Origin: Magicicada septendecula
Lineage: Eukaryota; Arthropoda; Insecta; Hemiptera; Cicadidae
DNA length: 64,000 nt
Reading direction: 5' to 3'
NCBI GenBank assembly: GCA_034769895.1
Contig: CM068373.1
Coordinates: 441,992,731-442,056,730 of the forward strand
Positions 45,036 through 58,247 of this stretch are shown here, piece by piece. How positions within the stretch are numbered: position 1 is the stretch's first letter; every line of letters begins with the position of its first letter. Below the pieces are notes generated by a model that was not told where the DNA came from, did no database searches, and worked only from the letters and a program-made list of their open reading frames with translations. A program made the position numbers and the translations under genes.

Positions 45036-45924
45036 GTAACATGTGAGTATTGGGTACAGTTTATAAAATTTCAAGTTTATGACACCAGGGCCCAGAGAAG
45101 GGATCAAAAATAGGTGAAAATTATAAAAATCCAACCAGTTGTTTGACTACAAGGAATTTTTAAACTCACATCAAAATGTAGAATTTACTACACAAGCTTT
45201 TAACTTTAGAGGCACCACAGGAAAAAAATGAACTTAAAATTTTATGAAATTTGTAAAGGTTTATGTGAGGTATCCTGGTATGAGAATTTTTATTTAAAAT
45301 AAAAACTTGGTATCTTAAATTTGACAGAATCAATATATATCAACATCCCTTTGGAAATTTTGAATTGTCATCAAAGTTAGTAAATTATGGGTACAAAAAT
45401 ATAAACACACACACACACACTTAAATATGATACTTACTTCAGCACAGTTGGCTAGAGATGGACTTTGTTCAAAGGACAGCAGAAGACTGGGATTGAAGTC
45501 TTAGTTCGGATTGCAGATATCAATGTGCCAGTGGCTTGGCTTATTTGTAGTGATTTTTCATACATACATTAAACAAATCTATATTCTACCTCTCTTTGTA
45601 AGATTTATACTACATATAACCTTAGTTTACATTCTACATATTGATACATGCACTTACGGTCATGCGCGCTTTTCGATACTATATCCATTACTGTACCATT
45701 ACAAAATCATTTTTCATTTAGGTATTATGGTTTTAAATTTAACTAAAATCCAATCCAGTGGGATTTTTATTGTTTATTGTATGGTTGTCTGCTTTACAAT
45801 TGTTTTACTAAAAGAAAGTAGAGTAATTGAGTTTTCATAATTTTTATGACAATTAAAAAATTATTTAATAATAAATATATTTCATACAAAATAAATAAAT
45901 TGTGAAATACTTGCAAAATATTTT
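45036..45924. other. Unassigned AT-rich region
   Basis: It contains a short (CA)n run at about 45405-45420. The 109-codon frame at 45511 is Ile/Leu/Tyr-rich low complexity and not convincing. No element is recognised. Confidence 0.4.
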
Positions 45925-47640
45925 GATCAACTTTTAAATTGCCCAGAACCGATTCAGAGGTTAGAACTGTCAGACATTTATGAAAAATTAGAAGAAGATA
46001 CACCTACGACTATCGAAGAAATTGAAGAAGTAATTAAAACTTTGAAAAATAATAAAGCTAGTGGAGAAGACTCCATATCAGCTGAACTTTTAAAATGGTG
46101 TCTACCAAAGATAAAAAATGATCTACAATTAATTTTTGAAGAAATTTGGAAAACAGAAAAAATCCCAGAAAAATGGAAGGTGGCCTTAATACATCCGCTG
46201 CATAAGAAGGGTGATAAGCAATAACTACAGAGGAATATCTTTACTTCCAGTTGCATATAAAATATTTTCAAAGATTCTATTGAAGAGAGTAGAAAAAAAA
46301 CATTGGATAGCCATTTGGGTGAATATCAGGGTGGCTTTAGGAAGGGCAGATCCTGTCCAGAATAAATATTCATGCTGAAGTCAATAATCCGTCACAGGCT
46401 ACTGAATTCAAAGGAGATCATAATAACATTTGTTGATTTCAAAAAGACCTTTGAATCTGTTGATAAAGTAACTATAGATAAAATGATCTGAGAATTTGGT
46501 GTTAAATCTAAATTGGCAAATCTAATCCGTGAAACCCTTACGGACACAGTCTCAAAAATAAAATTCATGGGAAAAATATCTCAACCATTCAAAATAAATA
46601 CAGGTGTAAGACAGGGTGATGGTTTATCCCCAATTATTTTTAACTGTGTCGTGGAGAAAGTAGTGAGAATTTGGAATGAAAAATTAAAGGAATGCAAAAT
46701 ATCACCAATCATGTTGGGAAGAAGGAACAAACGTATTTAAATAAACTGTTTGGGATTCGCAGATGACTTTGCTATACTTTCTGAACATCTGACATCTACA
46801 GTAACACAAGTCAGTTTTTTAGAGGACATAGCCAGTAGAACAGGCTTAAGAATTTCTGCAGAAAAAAACAAATTTCTCACAAACATTAAAGACGCGTCAA
46901 AATTCCTGGTAACTGATATTGGTCGAATAGAGAGGGTTCGAAAATTTAAGTATCTAGGAGAGATAATTCAAGAGAATGACTTGGAAAAATCTGCTATAGA
47001 AGAAAGGCTGTATAAGATGGAAAGGGCATATGGTATAACTAAAGATATTTACAATAAAAAGTGCATATCTAAAAATGCGAAAATAAGGCATTACAGTACA
47101 GTAGTGAAGCCAGAAATCCTATATGCAAGTGAATATCTAGCATTGAATTATAATTTAGACTAACTAGAAATATTGGAAAGACGAATTATTAGGAAAATAT
47201 TAGGCCCACGTAAAACTTCAGAAGGTTGGAAATTAAGAAGTAATGTTTAAATACAGTATATCAAATTATAGAAAGTATAACAGAAACAATGAGGAAAAGA
47301 AGACTATTGTTTTTTGGACATTTATATAGAATGGACGACAATAGGTTGACAAAGCAAATCTTCAAATATCTGTGGGGGAAGAAGTCAACATCAATTTGGA
47401 TTAAAGAAGTCCAAAAGGATTTAGAAAAAAATAATATACGTGCAGAAGAAGCAATTGAAGGAGAAGTTGTTCGGGCAAAAGTGTTAAAAATGGAGGGAGT
47501 CTAGGAGAGATAAAAACACAGGTTCAATGTGGACTGAAGACAGGAAGAAGAGACACAGTGAGAAGATGAAAGAATATTGGAAAAAGGAAAGAACAAAGAG
47601 TAAAGAACTGAAATTGGCATGTGGTCCTTAGGTGGCAGAT
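45925..47640 (+). pseudogene. LINE reverse transcriptase relic, nearly complete RT to 3' end
   Basis: RT blocks occur in order: IKTLKNNKASGEDSISAELL and WKVALIHPLHKKGDK (46015-46220), NYRGISLLPVAYKIF after a one-base shift, then GEYQGGFRKGRSC and FVDFKKTFESVD with the motif A Asp. A TGA follows at about 46489. Next come GVRQGDGLSPIIFNCVVEKV (46600-46665), a TAA, GFADDFAILSEHL with intact catalytic FADD at about 46756-46767, and the thumb FKYLGEIIQ. The C-terminus RRLLFFGHLYRMDDNRLTKQ lies at 47289-47504 in another frame. An A-rich tail follows 47640. The order and FADD identify a non-LTR retrotransposon; the clade is not resolved. Endonuclease is missing, so it is 5' truncated and dead. Confidence 0.9.
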
Positions 47641-48486
47641 ACAAAAAAAAATAAATAAATAAAATAAAAATAATTCATTCAAAACAGCAAGAGAGTTCTG
47701 TAGTTGACTGGTAGCTTACTAGTAGTTTAATGGCTGAAGTGAGTACTCAGTTTTAACTTGATCATTTGGCATTTGTCTATGTATCATAATAAGAAATATG
47801 AATGTGAGAAGCAGAAATGTGAGGGGGCAAAATTTTGATATAAAATTGAAAAATACTTTAGGGGTATCAAATTAGAGAGAATTAAAATTAAAATCAGAAT
47901 GTAGAGTTCAGGTTAGAAATTCTTTAAATTTTTGGGATGCCAATGCTCAAAAATTGGATGAAATTAAAAAAATTAAAACTCCATTTAGGTTATTAAATTA
48001 AAGATATTTTTAATATAATCTAAACATAGTTTTAATTTTATAAATGTCAAAATGTTATGACCATTTTGAGCTCATAAAAGGGGTAAAAAATTTATAAAAC
48101 TAAAAATCCATGCCACGTATCAGACTAAATGGAATTTTAAGCCAAACCTGAATTTAGTGTTACTCTAAAACTTTTTAAGTTTATCGGAACCATGAGCCAA
48201 AAGTGAACCTATCATTTTAAGAAAATTTAAAATGTCTACATAGGTAATCAACTTACCAGACATTTTATTCAAAATACAAACTGGGATCTTTATTAATTTG
48301 ACAAAATAAAAATCTCATACTCCTTGAGAATTTTGGACTTCCTACAAAAATCATGGAAAAAAAATACATTTTGTTATCAGTTATGTGTGTTTGTGGAAAC
48401 ATAAATAAACTTGAAAGCTAGAACTAAATTATTTGTCATTGGGCGGAGCCTGTGAGCATAGCAAAATCAGGCATAGCACTCTAGCC
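47641..48486. other. AT-rich unassigned sequence
   Basis: No gene is seen. Repeated AAATTTT/AAATTAAA-like composition, and no clear repeat boundary. Confidence 0.4.
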
Positions 48487-48776
48487 ATGACTCAGTGCAC
48501 AACTTAGACCGCAAACTCCTCCAAAACTACTCAACCGAATGTTATAAAATTTTGTATACATATCTGGACTGTATTGTAGATTGCACACATGTAATTTTTA
48601 TTTCTCTAAATTATTTGGTTCAAATGATTTACGATTTTTTAAAAATCTTAACTAAAACATGTGAGAGGAAGAGATAGAGATATCGTGGCCCAGCTACGGC
48701 GCTCTGTCTCACTCGCACTTATGGGGCACTAGGCGACTCACCAGACACCGGCCGATTTTGGCACTCGCATGCTGGT

Positions 48777-48915
48777 GCGTGTGCGTGTGCGACTTCCGCT
48801 GCCCACGCTGGCTGTCGTCCGATAAGATAAGATTTTGCTGTATCACAAATGCATGTGCGTGTGTGGCTCCGGCCGCCCGTGCTGGCTGTTGCTTGATAAG
48901 ATGAGATTTTGCTGT
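48777..48915 (+). repeat. Diverged tandem pair with GATAAGAT motifs
   Basis: Two units of about 65-75 bases (48777-48843 and 48853-48915) share TGTGCGTGTG, GCTGGCTGT, GATAAGAT(A/G)AGATTTTGCTGTAT. They lie upstream of the Helitron ORF in G+C-rich DNA. They may be promoter-region repeats with GATA-type sites. Confidence 0.65.
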
Positions 48916-49223
48916 ATACACTTCGTGTCTCACACGTGTTTAATTCAAACAGTAGTAGAGCATTGTTCTATGGTGTAGCCAGATGTACGGATTGGACTTA
49001 AGTGTTGAACAAGTGCCAATTTTTACATCAGAATCTATGTAGTCGCTGATGCAACTGCAACTTTCCATTACATATTGCAACAAATCACAGTTCAGGTAAA
49101 TTTTAATCCAAATTCTATTTTAATTATTATTCTTATACTTCTTATTCAATTTTGTACTTTTTATTTAAGTACTTTTTTCTGTTATACGCATATTCTATAG
49201 ATTATTATTCATCAGTTTATATA

Positions 49224-49250
49224 TATTATTATTATTATTATTATTATATA
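49224..49250. repeat. (ATT)n microsatellite
   Basis: A short ATT run just upstream of the Helitron N-terminal frame. Confidence 0.9.
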
Positions 49251-49264
49251 GTATTATTTATAGC

Positions 49265-50722
49265 ATGCCTCAGCGGAGAAGAGGTCTAAATACTGGTCAT
49301 TTAACTACAAATCAAAGACGGATGAGACAGCGACAAAATGTTGCTGCAGCAACTGTTGAAGGCCCTACAGAACATAACATGAATCATGTGTTATATGATC
49401 AAAACAACACAGGATATAGGAATCTTCAGAATGAATTTGAAGATAATTTACTATCTCTAGAATTCTATTTGGCTGCGATGCAACTCTTTTAATGGCTCCT
49501 ACTGGTGTGGCAGCTAACAATATTGCTGGACAAACTATTCATTCAGCTATAAGAATAAATACTTCAAAGAGAAGGGAAGGAACTTTCAAAGATTTAGAAG
49601 GTGAATACCAAATTGCTTTTGAAGAAGAATTAAAAGATGTGAGGTTCGTTATTATTGATGAAGCCAGTATATTGGGTTTGAATTTGTTTTTTGAAGTGGA
49701 TATGCAACTCAAACAAGGAAAGCAGCGTTCTTCAGCAGTTCCTTTTGGTGACCTTTGCGTGTATTTAGTCGGTGATTGGTCCCAACTTCCACCGGTTTGT
49801 GACAGGAGTCTTTACAATATTGGTAATAATGTTCAGACCATTCAATCAAATCTTTTATATAAAGAGTTCAAAAAAGTTTTTTTTCTAACGGAGATTATGA
49901 GACAGCAAGGTGATGATAAAAAAATTTCAAAGAGGCTTTAAATAGAGTCGCAAATAGAACAATCACTGAACAAGATTATCAGCTCTTATCTAAAAGATTT
50001 TATGTACACAATATCGGGGACAATTTCAAAGATACTGGCTGTATAATGTTGAAAAATGCTGAAATCAAATGCTTTAATTATGAAAAACTAGAAAGCAATA
50101 AACAATCCATGGCTCTAATAAATGCAATGCATAATTGCCCAGAAGCCTCTCTAGCAAAATCTGACGATGCTCAGGGATTATTTGCCCAATTACGTTTATG
50201 TAAAGGTGTTCAAGTTATCCTTAGAAGAAATCTTTGGGTCACAAAAGGTCAACGGTACTAGCCAACGGTTCAGTTGGGACAGTAACTGATATTATTTATG
50301 ACCCGGCAGTTGAATGCGAAAATTATAACAATCACATGCCAATATGTATACTTGTTATCTTTCAAAAAATATATAGGACCAGTTCTGTAAGAGAATTCAA
50401 TACCCATTGTACCAGTAGTGGCATCATTCAAGAAAAATGAAATTTCTTGTACTCGCAAACAATTTCCGTTAATGTTAGCATTGCTGTTAGTATACATAGA
50501 TCGCAAGGGATAACATTAGATAAGGCAACTGTTAATTTAAGAGACAATAAATTTCAGGTTGGATTAACGTATATTGCTCTTTCAAGAGTGAAAACATTAG
50601 AAGGATTATTATTAAAACTGGCGTTTAAGTTTGATAGACTGCTAAAAATTAATAGAATTCCATCAATGGTTGATCGTAGAGATGAGTTGCAAAGATTGTG
50701 GAATATGTCTAATGACAATTAA
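49265..50722 (+). pseudogene. Helitron replicase/helicase relic with Rep domain deleted
   Basis: 49265-49489 encodes the N-terminal MPQRRRGLNTGHLTTNQRRM segment typical of Helitron proteins. It is joined by deletion to the helicase part, where MAPTGVAANNIAGQTIHSAI starts at 49492. Helicase motifs present are Walker B VIIDEAS, GDWSQLPPV, FFLTEIMRQ and, at the end, [14 protein letters not shown] with [11 protein letters not shown] (PIF1-like motifs V/VI). The Rep HUH nuclease and the Walker A P-loop are missing. Frameshifts near 49930, 50240 and 50440 break the frame. The intact protein would cut, unwind and roll-circle transfer the element. This copy cannot. Confidence 0.88.
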
Positions 50723-50929
50723 TGTATATTGTACTATAATGTAGTGTATTCAATAAAAAGTGTGTATCATAAAAGTGTATATATTTTGTTGATTGTAAGA
50801 ATATTGATAAATAAATTATTACGAATCTATTTATCTAACGGATCAAAGATGGTTGATTGTAAAAATATTGATAAATAAATTATTATGAATATCAAATGCT
50901 CTACCCATTTGTGTCAGTGACACTCCTAG

Positions 50930-51999
50930 TTTATGAATTATGGTTATAAATGTAACTAAAAAGAATTATACTATAGCTCAGAATTTTTAGTGTGTAGGCC
51001 TACTGCAGAAATAATAACTATATTTTGTTGAAACCAGTGAGTAAGTTCTGCAGTTCAGGTTACAAGTAGTACTAATAGTCAGTTGCATAACTAGGAGCTG
51101 CTCTGGGGGGATAGACTAACTTCACGGGGGGGATGAGACTAGGTTTGAAGGTTAGCCTCCCCATTTTCCTCAGGACAAATGAGATATTTAAGATTTTTCC
51201 CATGTGATAATTTTTACAATTATTTAAAAGCCTTACAATGATTTAATACCTGCAACTGGCTTAAAATAGGCCTATGTTAAGTGGTTATGGATTTTCTCTT
51301 AAATTTTTAATATCTCTGGGGGGGGGGTGATCCTCCTGATCCCCCCATAGTTGTGGCATTAATAGTAATAGTAGTAGTAGCAACAGAGCATTATCAAGAG
51401 AGTAATGGTAGCAGTTTTAAACAAGAGTTTTACCTTCAGATTTTCTCCAGAACCACCAAGCATCACAGTGGCTGATGATTGCTCCTATTAACAAACATTG
51501 CTTATGTATATTTAAAATATGCTGGTACATTCTGGCTGTGTCCAGAATATTACAAGTCTCTGCTTGCGTTTTGTTTTGGTTTATATTTATTTACAATGAA
51601 GTCACATTTTCCAAGCTACAGAAAAAAGAATAAACATTTTAAAATGAGTAAAATACGTATAAATATGTATGATGTATTTTCTTATATTATGGAAAGTAAT
51701 GAAATACACCTTAGAAAAGTTTAGCATCATATTATATACACATTTACTACTAACTACATTTAAAAAAGTATTTTATAATTGGTGAAACATATAGGATTTA
51801 TTTTAAATACTACAGCTAGTACTGCGATTGCAATGGAAGCTAAACAAAATTATTTCTTTTTAAATATTGGACACAGTGACATACTGTGGAATACAGTGGA
51901 ATGTCAGTTATATGAAACTAACAGTGTAAACATTTTCTGAACATTTGAACAGTAGATTTAAAGTTGTCTTGATTGTTCATCTCTTCTTCCACAGCACTA
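50930..51999. other. Unassigned region with G-runs
   Basis: G-rich patches occur at about 51103-51131 and 51317-51325. The word CATAACTAGGAGCTGCTCTGGGGGG (in parts, near 51085) and CCCCCCATAGTTGTGGCA near 51342 are loosely inverted, so 51080-51360 could be a small DNA transposon. The frame at 51479-51724 is not recognised. Confidence 0.35.
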
Positions 52000-52050
52000 T
52001 CACTTTACTAAAAATGAACTTTATCTTGTGAAAACTTACTATTTTCGTCG

Positions 52051-52084
52051 GACGCGTTTCGGTGTACGTATCCGCCTTCTTCAG
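52051..52084 (-). ncRNA. Hammerhead ribozyme core, left arm
   Basis: On the minus strand the sequence reads CTGAAGA, a stem II with GGCG and loop GATACGTA closed by CACC (one mismatch), then GAAAC, then GCGTC with the cleavage site expected after GTC. The CUGANGA and GAAA boxes match the hammerhead consensus. The short palindromic CGCG stem III matches the minimal form found in Penelope-like elements. Confidence 0.75.
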
Positions 52085-52087
52085 CTC

Positions 52088-52406
52088 ATTTGCCACACAC
52101 ATACACACAGAAAACCACAGTTACACCAACATAGACACTAATCTCGAAATTTTGCATTACTTACCTAAAGGTCGAAAACTCAACACAACTGAACAATACG
52201 AAATATATAAACACCACACAACACAACCAAACAACATACTCAACGATCAATTACAATATAAATCACATACACTTTTTGACACAATTTTACAAAAAACAAA
52301 CATCAAGTTGAATCCCTGCACCAATCCCCTTCCCCCACACAACACCCCCACTACACCTTCCACACAAAAACCGTTACAAAATGATGGCAGTCTGACTAAA
52401 AGCTGA
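52088..52406 (+). pseudogene. Penelope-like element C-terminal fragment
   Basis: About 105 codons starting near FATHIHTENHSYTNID and continuing EILHYLPKGRKLNTTEQYEI, then YKHHTTQPNNILNDQLQYKS. This H..xxH.Y..I..N..IL....KG..L...E..EIY pattern is the C-terminal tail downstream of the GIY-YIG nuclease in Penelope-like proteins. It ends at TGA 52404-52406, and these bases are also part of the CTGAAGA box of the right-hand ribozyme. RT and GIY-YIG domains are missing. Confidence 0.72.
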
Positions 52407-52436
52407 AGAAGGCGGATACGTACGCCGAAACGCGTC
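52403..52436 (+). ncRNA. Hammerhead ribozyme core, right arm
   Basis: CTGAAGA (52403-52409), stem II GGCG with loop GATACGTA and CGCC, all paired, then GAAA and CGCG followed by TC. All core boxes of a hammerhead with minimal stem III are present. This is the better-paired of the two copies. Confidence 0.8.
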
Positions 52437-52965
52437 CAACAAAAATAGTAAGTTTTCACAAGATAAAGTTCATTTTTAGTAAAGTGAGTAGATTTAAAAG
52501 CTGTGAAATGTTTGTAAACAATGCACATGCAACTGAATTGCCAAGGGCATTTTTATTTCCTCTCCCAACATGGTTTCAAAGAAAAATCTAGTAATGCCTT
52601 TTATCAGAGTCTGAAATCTTTCCCTCATGTGGGTTTGTGGACTGCCTGTGAAATGAGAATGCAAATACTCTCCAAGTGAGAAAAATGAGGTTATATTAAA
52701 GGAATTAAATAGAGGTGCATTTATTATTTTACACATCATCATCATCATCAGTCCACCATTAACATTAATAACCACCCTCTGAAGAAAAACCAGCTACATA
52801 ATTGTCACATGTAATACAAAAATTGAAAAATTACATTACATATTAATATAACAAAGAATCTAACAAAATTATTCACACTCTGTGCATTCTGTATTTTTAA
52901 AAATAAAACAAAAATAAGAAATAATATAATTTTAATTTATCAACTGTAAACCACAGAGGTAAGCT

Positions 52966-52998
52966 CTGACGAAGCTTGTAATAAGCGAAAACTAGTTG
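52966..52998 (+). ncRNA. Possible third hammerhead-like motif
   Basis: CTGACGA (52966-52972) is followed by a stem GCTT/AAGC with loop GTAAT, then GAAA and the palindromic ACTAGT. The CUGANGA and GAAA boxes and a short palindromic stem III fit a hammerhead, but the nucleotide at the cleavage position is uncertain. It lies 480 bases right of the Penelope-like fragment in the same orientation. Confidence 0.45.
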
Positions 52999-52999
52999 A

Positions 53000-54549
<1,550 letters not shown>

Positions 54550-55300
54550 TGACCTTCCTAGTGATTAGTGAGGTGACAGAAGTATAAGATGTCCTTTAGC
54601 TTTGGGGATGGAAATTGTTCTAAAATTAGAATGGCCAACTCTCCAATATACTTTTTTGGATACTCCTGGCTGCCATATGGACCATCTGTTTCAGTTTGGT
54701 CATGGTATTGACCATTTTGGGTTTGTTTTGATGGCTGGTCAAAAGATTAGATAGAAGAGCTGGGCACACCAACGCTTCTTTGTATGTCCCTCTCTGTCCT
54801 TTCAGCTTATAATTCAATAGTTGTTTGGGAATGCAGCAACATCAATTTGGTGAAGATTTCCAACCAATATTGAGTAGGCATTTGAGCAAAATTTTAGCAA
54901 TCCTAAAGTAAAATTCTCAGACCCATAGAAAAGCGTGGGGGAGGACCATCACCTTACAGAACTTCCCCTTGCTCCTTTATGTGTTGATGTTGAGTTCTCC
55001 GTGCATACGAGTGATTAAAGTTTTTTATTCAACATGTCTTTGTTTGTAACATAAGACACATTACAACTCAAATATTCAAAATTACTGACCTGCTGCAGAA
55101 CAGTAACGTCTACAACATGGAATCAGCTCCATGAAAAGCTGATCATGAATATGATCTTCAGTATGGAGATCTGTAATCCAAAATCTTTGCAGATTCAACC
55201 CAGTGAGTGGTACAGACATCTGCAAGTGGGTTTCTGACTTCAACAGGTTAGGTTGGTAATCAGCAAACAACATGTGAACTGCAGTTGCCAATCATAAGAT
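54550..55300 (-). pseudogene. Decayed LINE RT fragment 1 (minus strand)
   Basis: The upper part (55291-55170) reads TAVHMLFADYQPNLLKSETH then LQMSVP, the LINE motif C region with FADD changed to FADY. Further along the strand come a thumb-like KFCKVMVLPH (about 54955) and a DVAAFPNNY-like word. Frames change often. Orientation and order fit one decayed element running right to left. No functional protein is possible. Confidence 0.65.
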
Positions 55301-55329
55301 GCTTCAGAATGTTCATTTGACAATTATGT

Positions 55330-55835
55330 CTACACCATCTGTTTATAGACTACCAGAGATGATACACTTTGCTTGTCTGACCTGACTTCAAAGTCTATCT
55401 TGCCACCATCCTCTACAAGGTCTCCCAACAGTTCTTCTCTCTACAGGCTTAAAATTCTAATGCTGGTTTTGGAATTCTTCCCACGGGGATTCTTCAACAT
55501 ATGGCCATATCACATATTATATTCTTCATTCCAATGAGGTCTTTTTTACAATCACATTCTTCAGTCTGTCCACTAGACTACAAATTTTAACTGTCTGCAA
55601 AAAGACATCTCGTATAATGCCTCAACTGATCTTCCTTACTTCTGTATCAGTACCAAACTTTCTCATCCATACAGTAGGATAGGTTTGGGTGTCTTTTAAA
55701 ATTTAGGTTTGTGTCTTTCCTAACAATACGCTTTAATGTTCTGTCGATAGTCCTGCATGTCATTTGAGGTTTGTGGATCTTTCTGTCAACATCATAGCCA
55801 TAACTTACATCATTTCTGAGGTAATTAAATGGTTA
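55330..55835 (-). pseudogene. Decayed LINE RT fragment 2, thumb to C-terminus (minus strand)
   Basis: From 55835 leftwards it reads NDVSYGYDVDRKIHKPQM, TCRTIDRTLKRIVRKDTNL, then a YGWESLVL word and, near 55510-55400, GHMLKNPRGK and a RTVGRP-type basic end. These are the post-catalytic thumb and C-terminal motifs of LINE proteins. The segment that would carry FADD lies to its right and is absent, so this is separate from fragment 1. Confidence 0.65.
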
Positions 55836-56079
55836 ACCTGTTATAATATTCTAATATTAGCAGTGACTATCTTACATCAAACATTATGAAATTTAAATTA
55901 TTAAATTTAAATTACATAGTATTTCAGCTAAAACAGGGTGGGCCATAAGTCACTTTACAAAAACATATTTTTCAATAACTGTGAATGTCAAGCGAGTTGT
56001 GGCTATAATTTCTGTAATTTTTTCTCTTCAAGTATTAGACCTGTGGCCTGTTATGTTTCCTGGTTATGGTATAACTCAG

Positions 56080-56335
56080 GTTCCACCACCTACCACTACT
56101 ACTCCACTCTGCTACAGCTTATGAAGAGCCCTGGCTCCTCCAGAAGGACGTGCCTCCACTCCTCTCTATCCTGTGCGACTCTTCGCCACCTTCTGACACC
56201 CAGTCTTCTCAAGTCTTCATCTTCTTCTTGGCCTCCCTCTTGCTCTTCTTTCTCCTGGTCCTCCAACAAAAACTTTTTTCACTGCCCTTTCCTCTGTCAT
56301 TCTTTGTACATAACCTGCCCACCTAATTCTACCTT
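56080..56335 (-). pseudogene. LINE C-terminal fragment, family also at 63.7 kb
   Basis: On the minus strand: MTEERAVKKVFVGGPGERRA-like start, then RGRPRRRW with a short deletion, then LGVRRWRRVAQDREEWRHVL and LEEPGLF followed by a stop. The RRW..VAQDREEWR ending is the C-terminus of a common insect LINE group. It is nearly identical over about 175 bp to 63669-63848, so both come from one recently active family. Confidence 0.85.
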
Positions 56336-56358
56336 ATTTTATAGATTCCACCAACACC

Positions 56359-56605
56359 AGAGAGAAAACAGCCATTGGTTCCATGGTGAGCTGCATTGTG
56401 GAGAAGGACTTGTGTGTGTGTCCACATGGTATGCAGCGTAGTGTAAATGTGCCTTTGTTATTTATCTGTCTCAAGAATACCAGACAAGACCACTGGATTA
56501 TTTGTCTCCAGCAACAGGAGACAGGAGTGCGCAGACCTTGACTCGATCCCTTGACCACAGCACAGTCAATGAGATTGCAAGTGTAGTATGTTACCAATAT
56601 GCCAG
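56359..56605 (+). repeat. SINE-like dispersed repeat, copy 2
   Basis: A partner of 37332-37580. It keeps the GAGAGAAAAC, ATTGGTTCCATGGTGAGCTG, TGTGTGTGTGTCC, GCGTAGTGTAAATGTGCC and CTCGATCCCTTGACCACAG words. It immediately follows the LINE C-terminal fragment, so the two could be linked. Confidence 0.6.
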
Positions 56606-56724
56606 CCTGCGCTAACCCATTGTGTATATTTAGATTTAAATTGCTAATATTATCATCAGTTTAGACTTTGATGTACTCTTTGATAAATATAAAAAAAATT
56701 ACCTATAATAATAAACAGAAAGTA

Positions 56725-57125
56725 GTGATGAAATATATCAAAGTATAGAAAGTATAACAGAAACAATGAGAAACAGAAGACTATTATTTTTTGGACATTT
56801 ATATAGAATGGACGACAATAGGTTGACAAAACAAATCTTCAAATATCTGTGGGGGAAGAAGTCAATATCAAGTTGGATTAAAGAAGTCCAAAAGGATTTA
56901 GAAAAAAATAATATACACGCAGAAGAAGCAATTGAAGGAGAAGTTGTTTGGGCAAAAGTGTTAAAAATGGAGGGAGTCCAGGGTAGGAGAGAGAAAAACC
57001 CAGGTTCAAAGTGGACTGAAGACAGGAAGAGGAGACACAGTGAGAAGATGAAAGAGTATTGAAAAAAGGAAAGAACAAAAAGTAAAGAATTGAAATTGAC
57101 ATGTGGCTCCTAGATGGCCGATACG
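56725..57125 (+). pseudogene. 5'-truncated LINE 3' end, same family as 47.3 kb
   Basis: The 99-codon frame (56766-57062) starts MRNRRLLFFGHLYRMDDNRL and continues KQIFKYLWGKKS, EVQKDLEKNN and EEAIEGEVVWAKVLKMEG. It matches 47289-47570 closely at the DNA level, including the 3' non-coding end (TGGCCGATAC then A-rich). Here the last 98 codons are uninterrupted, but the RT is missing. It is a typical 5'-truncated LINE insertion. Confidence 0.9.
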
Positions 57126-58195
<1,070 letters not shown>

Positions 58196-58247
58196 CAGTG
58201 TGGTCAATTAAGTACAATTTTTTGTGGTCAATTAAGTACAATTTTTG

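Larger units (their letters stand above)
48487..50929 (+). mobile_element. Deleted Helitron (5' end uncertain)
   Basis: The body encodes a Helitron-type helicase relic. The 3' end is CTAG at 50926-50929 followed by T, preceded by a short hairpin GTGTC-AGT-GACAC at 50911-50923. This is the 3' terminus expected of Helitrons, which insert between A and T. The sequence near 48515-48560 (CTCCTCCAAAACTACTCAACCGA) has the flavour of Helitron 5' regions, but the exact 5' TC end is not fixed. Confidence 0.7.
52000..52487 (+). mobile_element. Penelope-like element fragment between hammerhead-bearing inverted repeats
   Basis: Two 87 bp arms (52000-52086 and 52401-52487) are inverted copies with three mismatches. 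Each holds a hammerhead ribozyme core reading outward. Between them lies a C-terminal piece of a Penelope-like protein. Penelope-like elements are known to carry hammerhead motifs in their pseudo-LTRs and to generate inverted or tandem pLTR arrangements. The fragment is too short to be autonomous. Confidence 0.8.

Noticed and set aside
51080..51360. Possible small DNA transposon with G-rich inverted ends
   Set aside because: The inverted similarity is loose and no target duplication was found, so it is left as part of an unassigned region.
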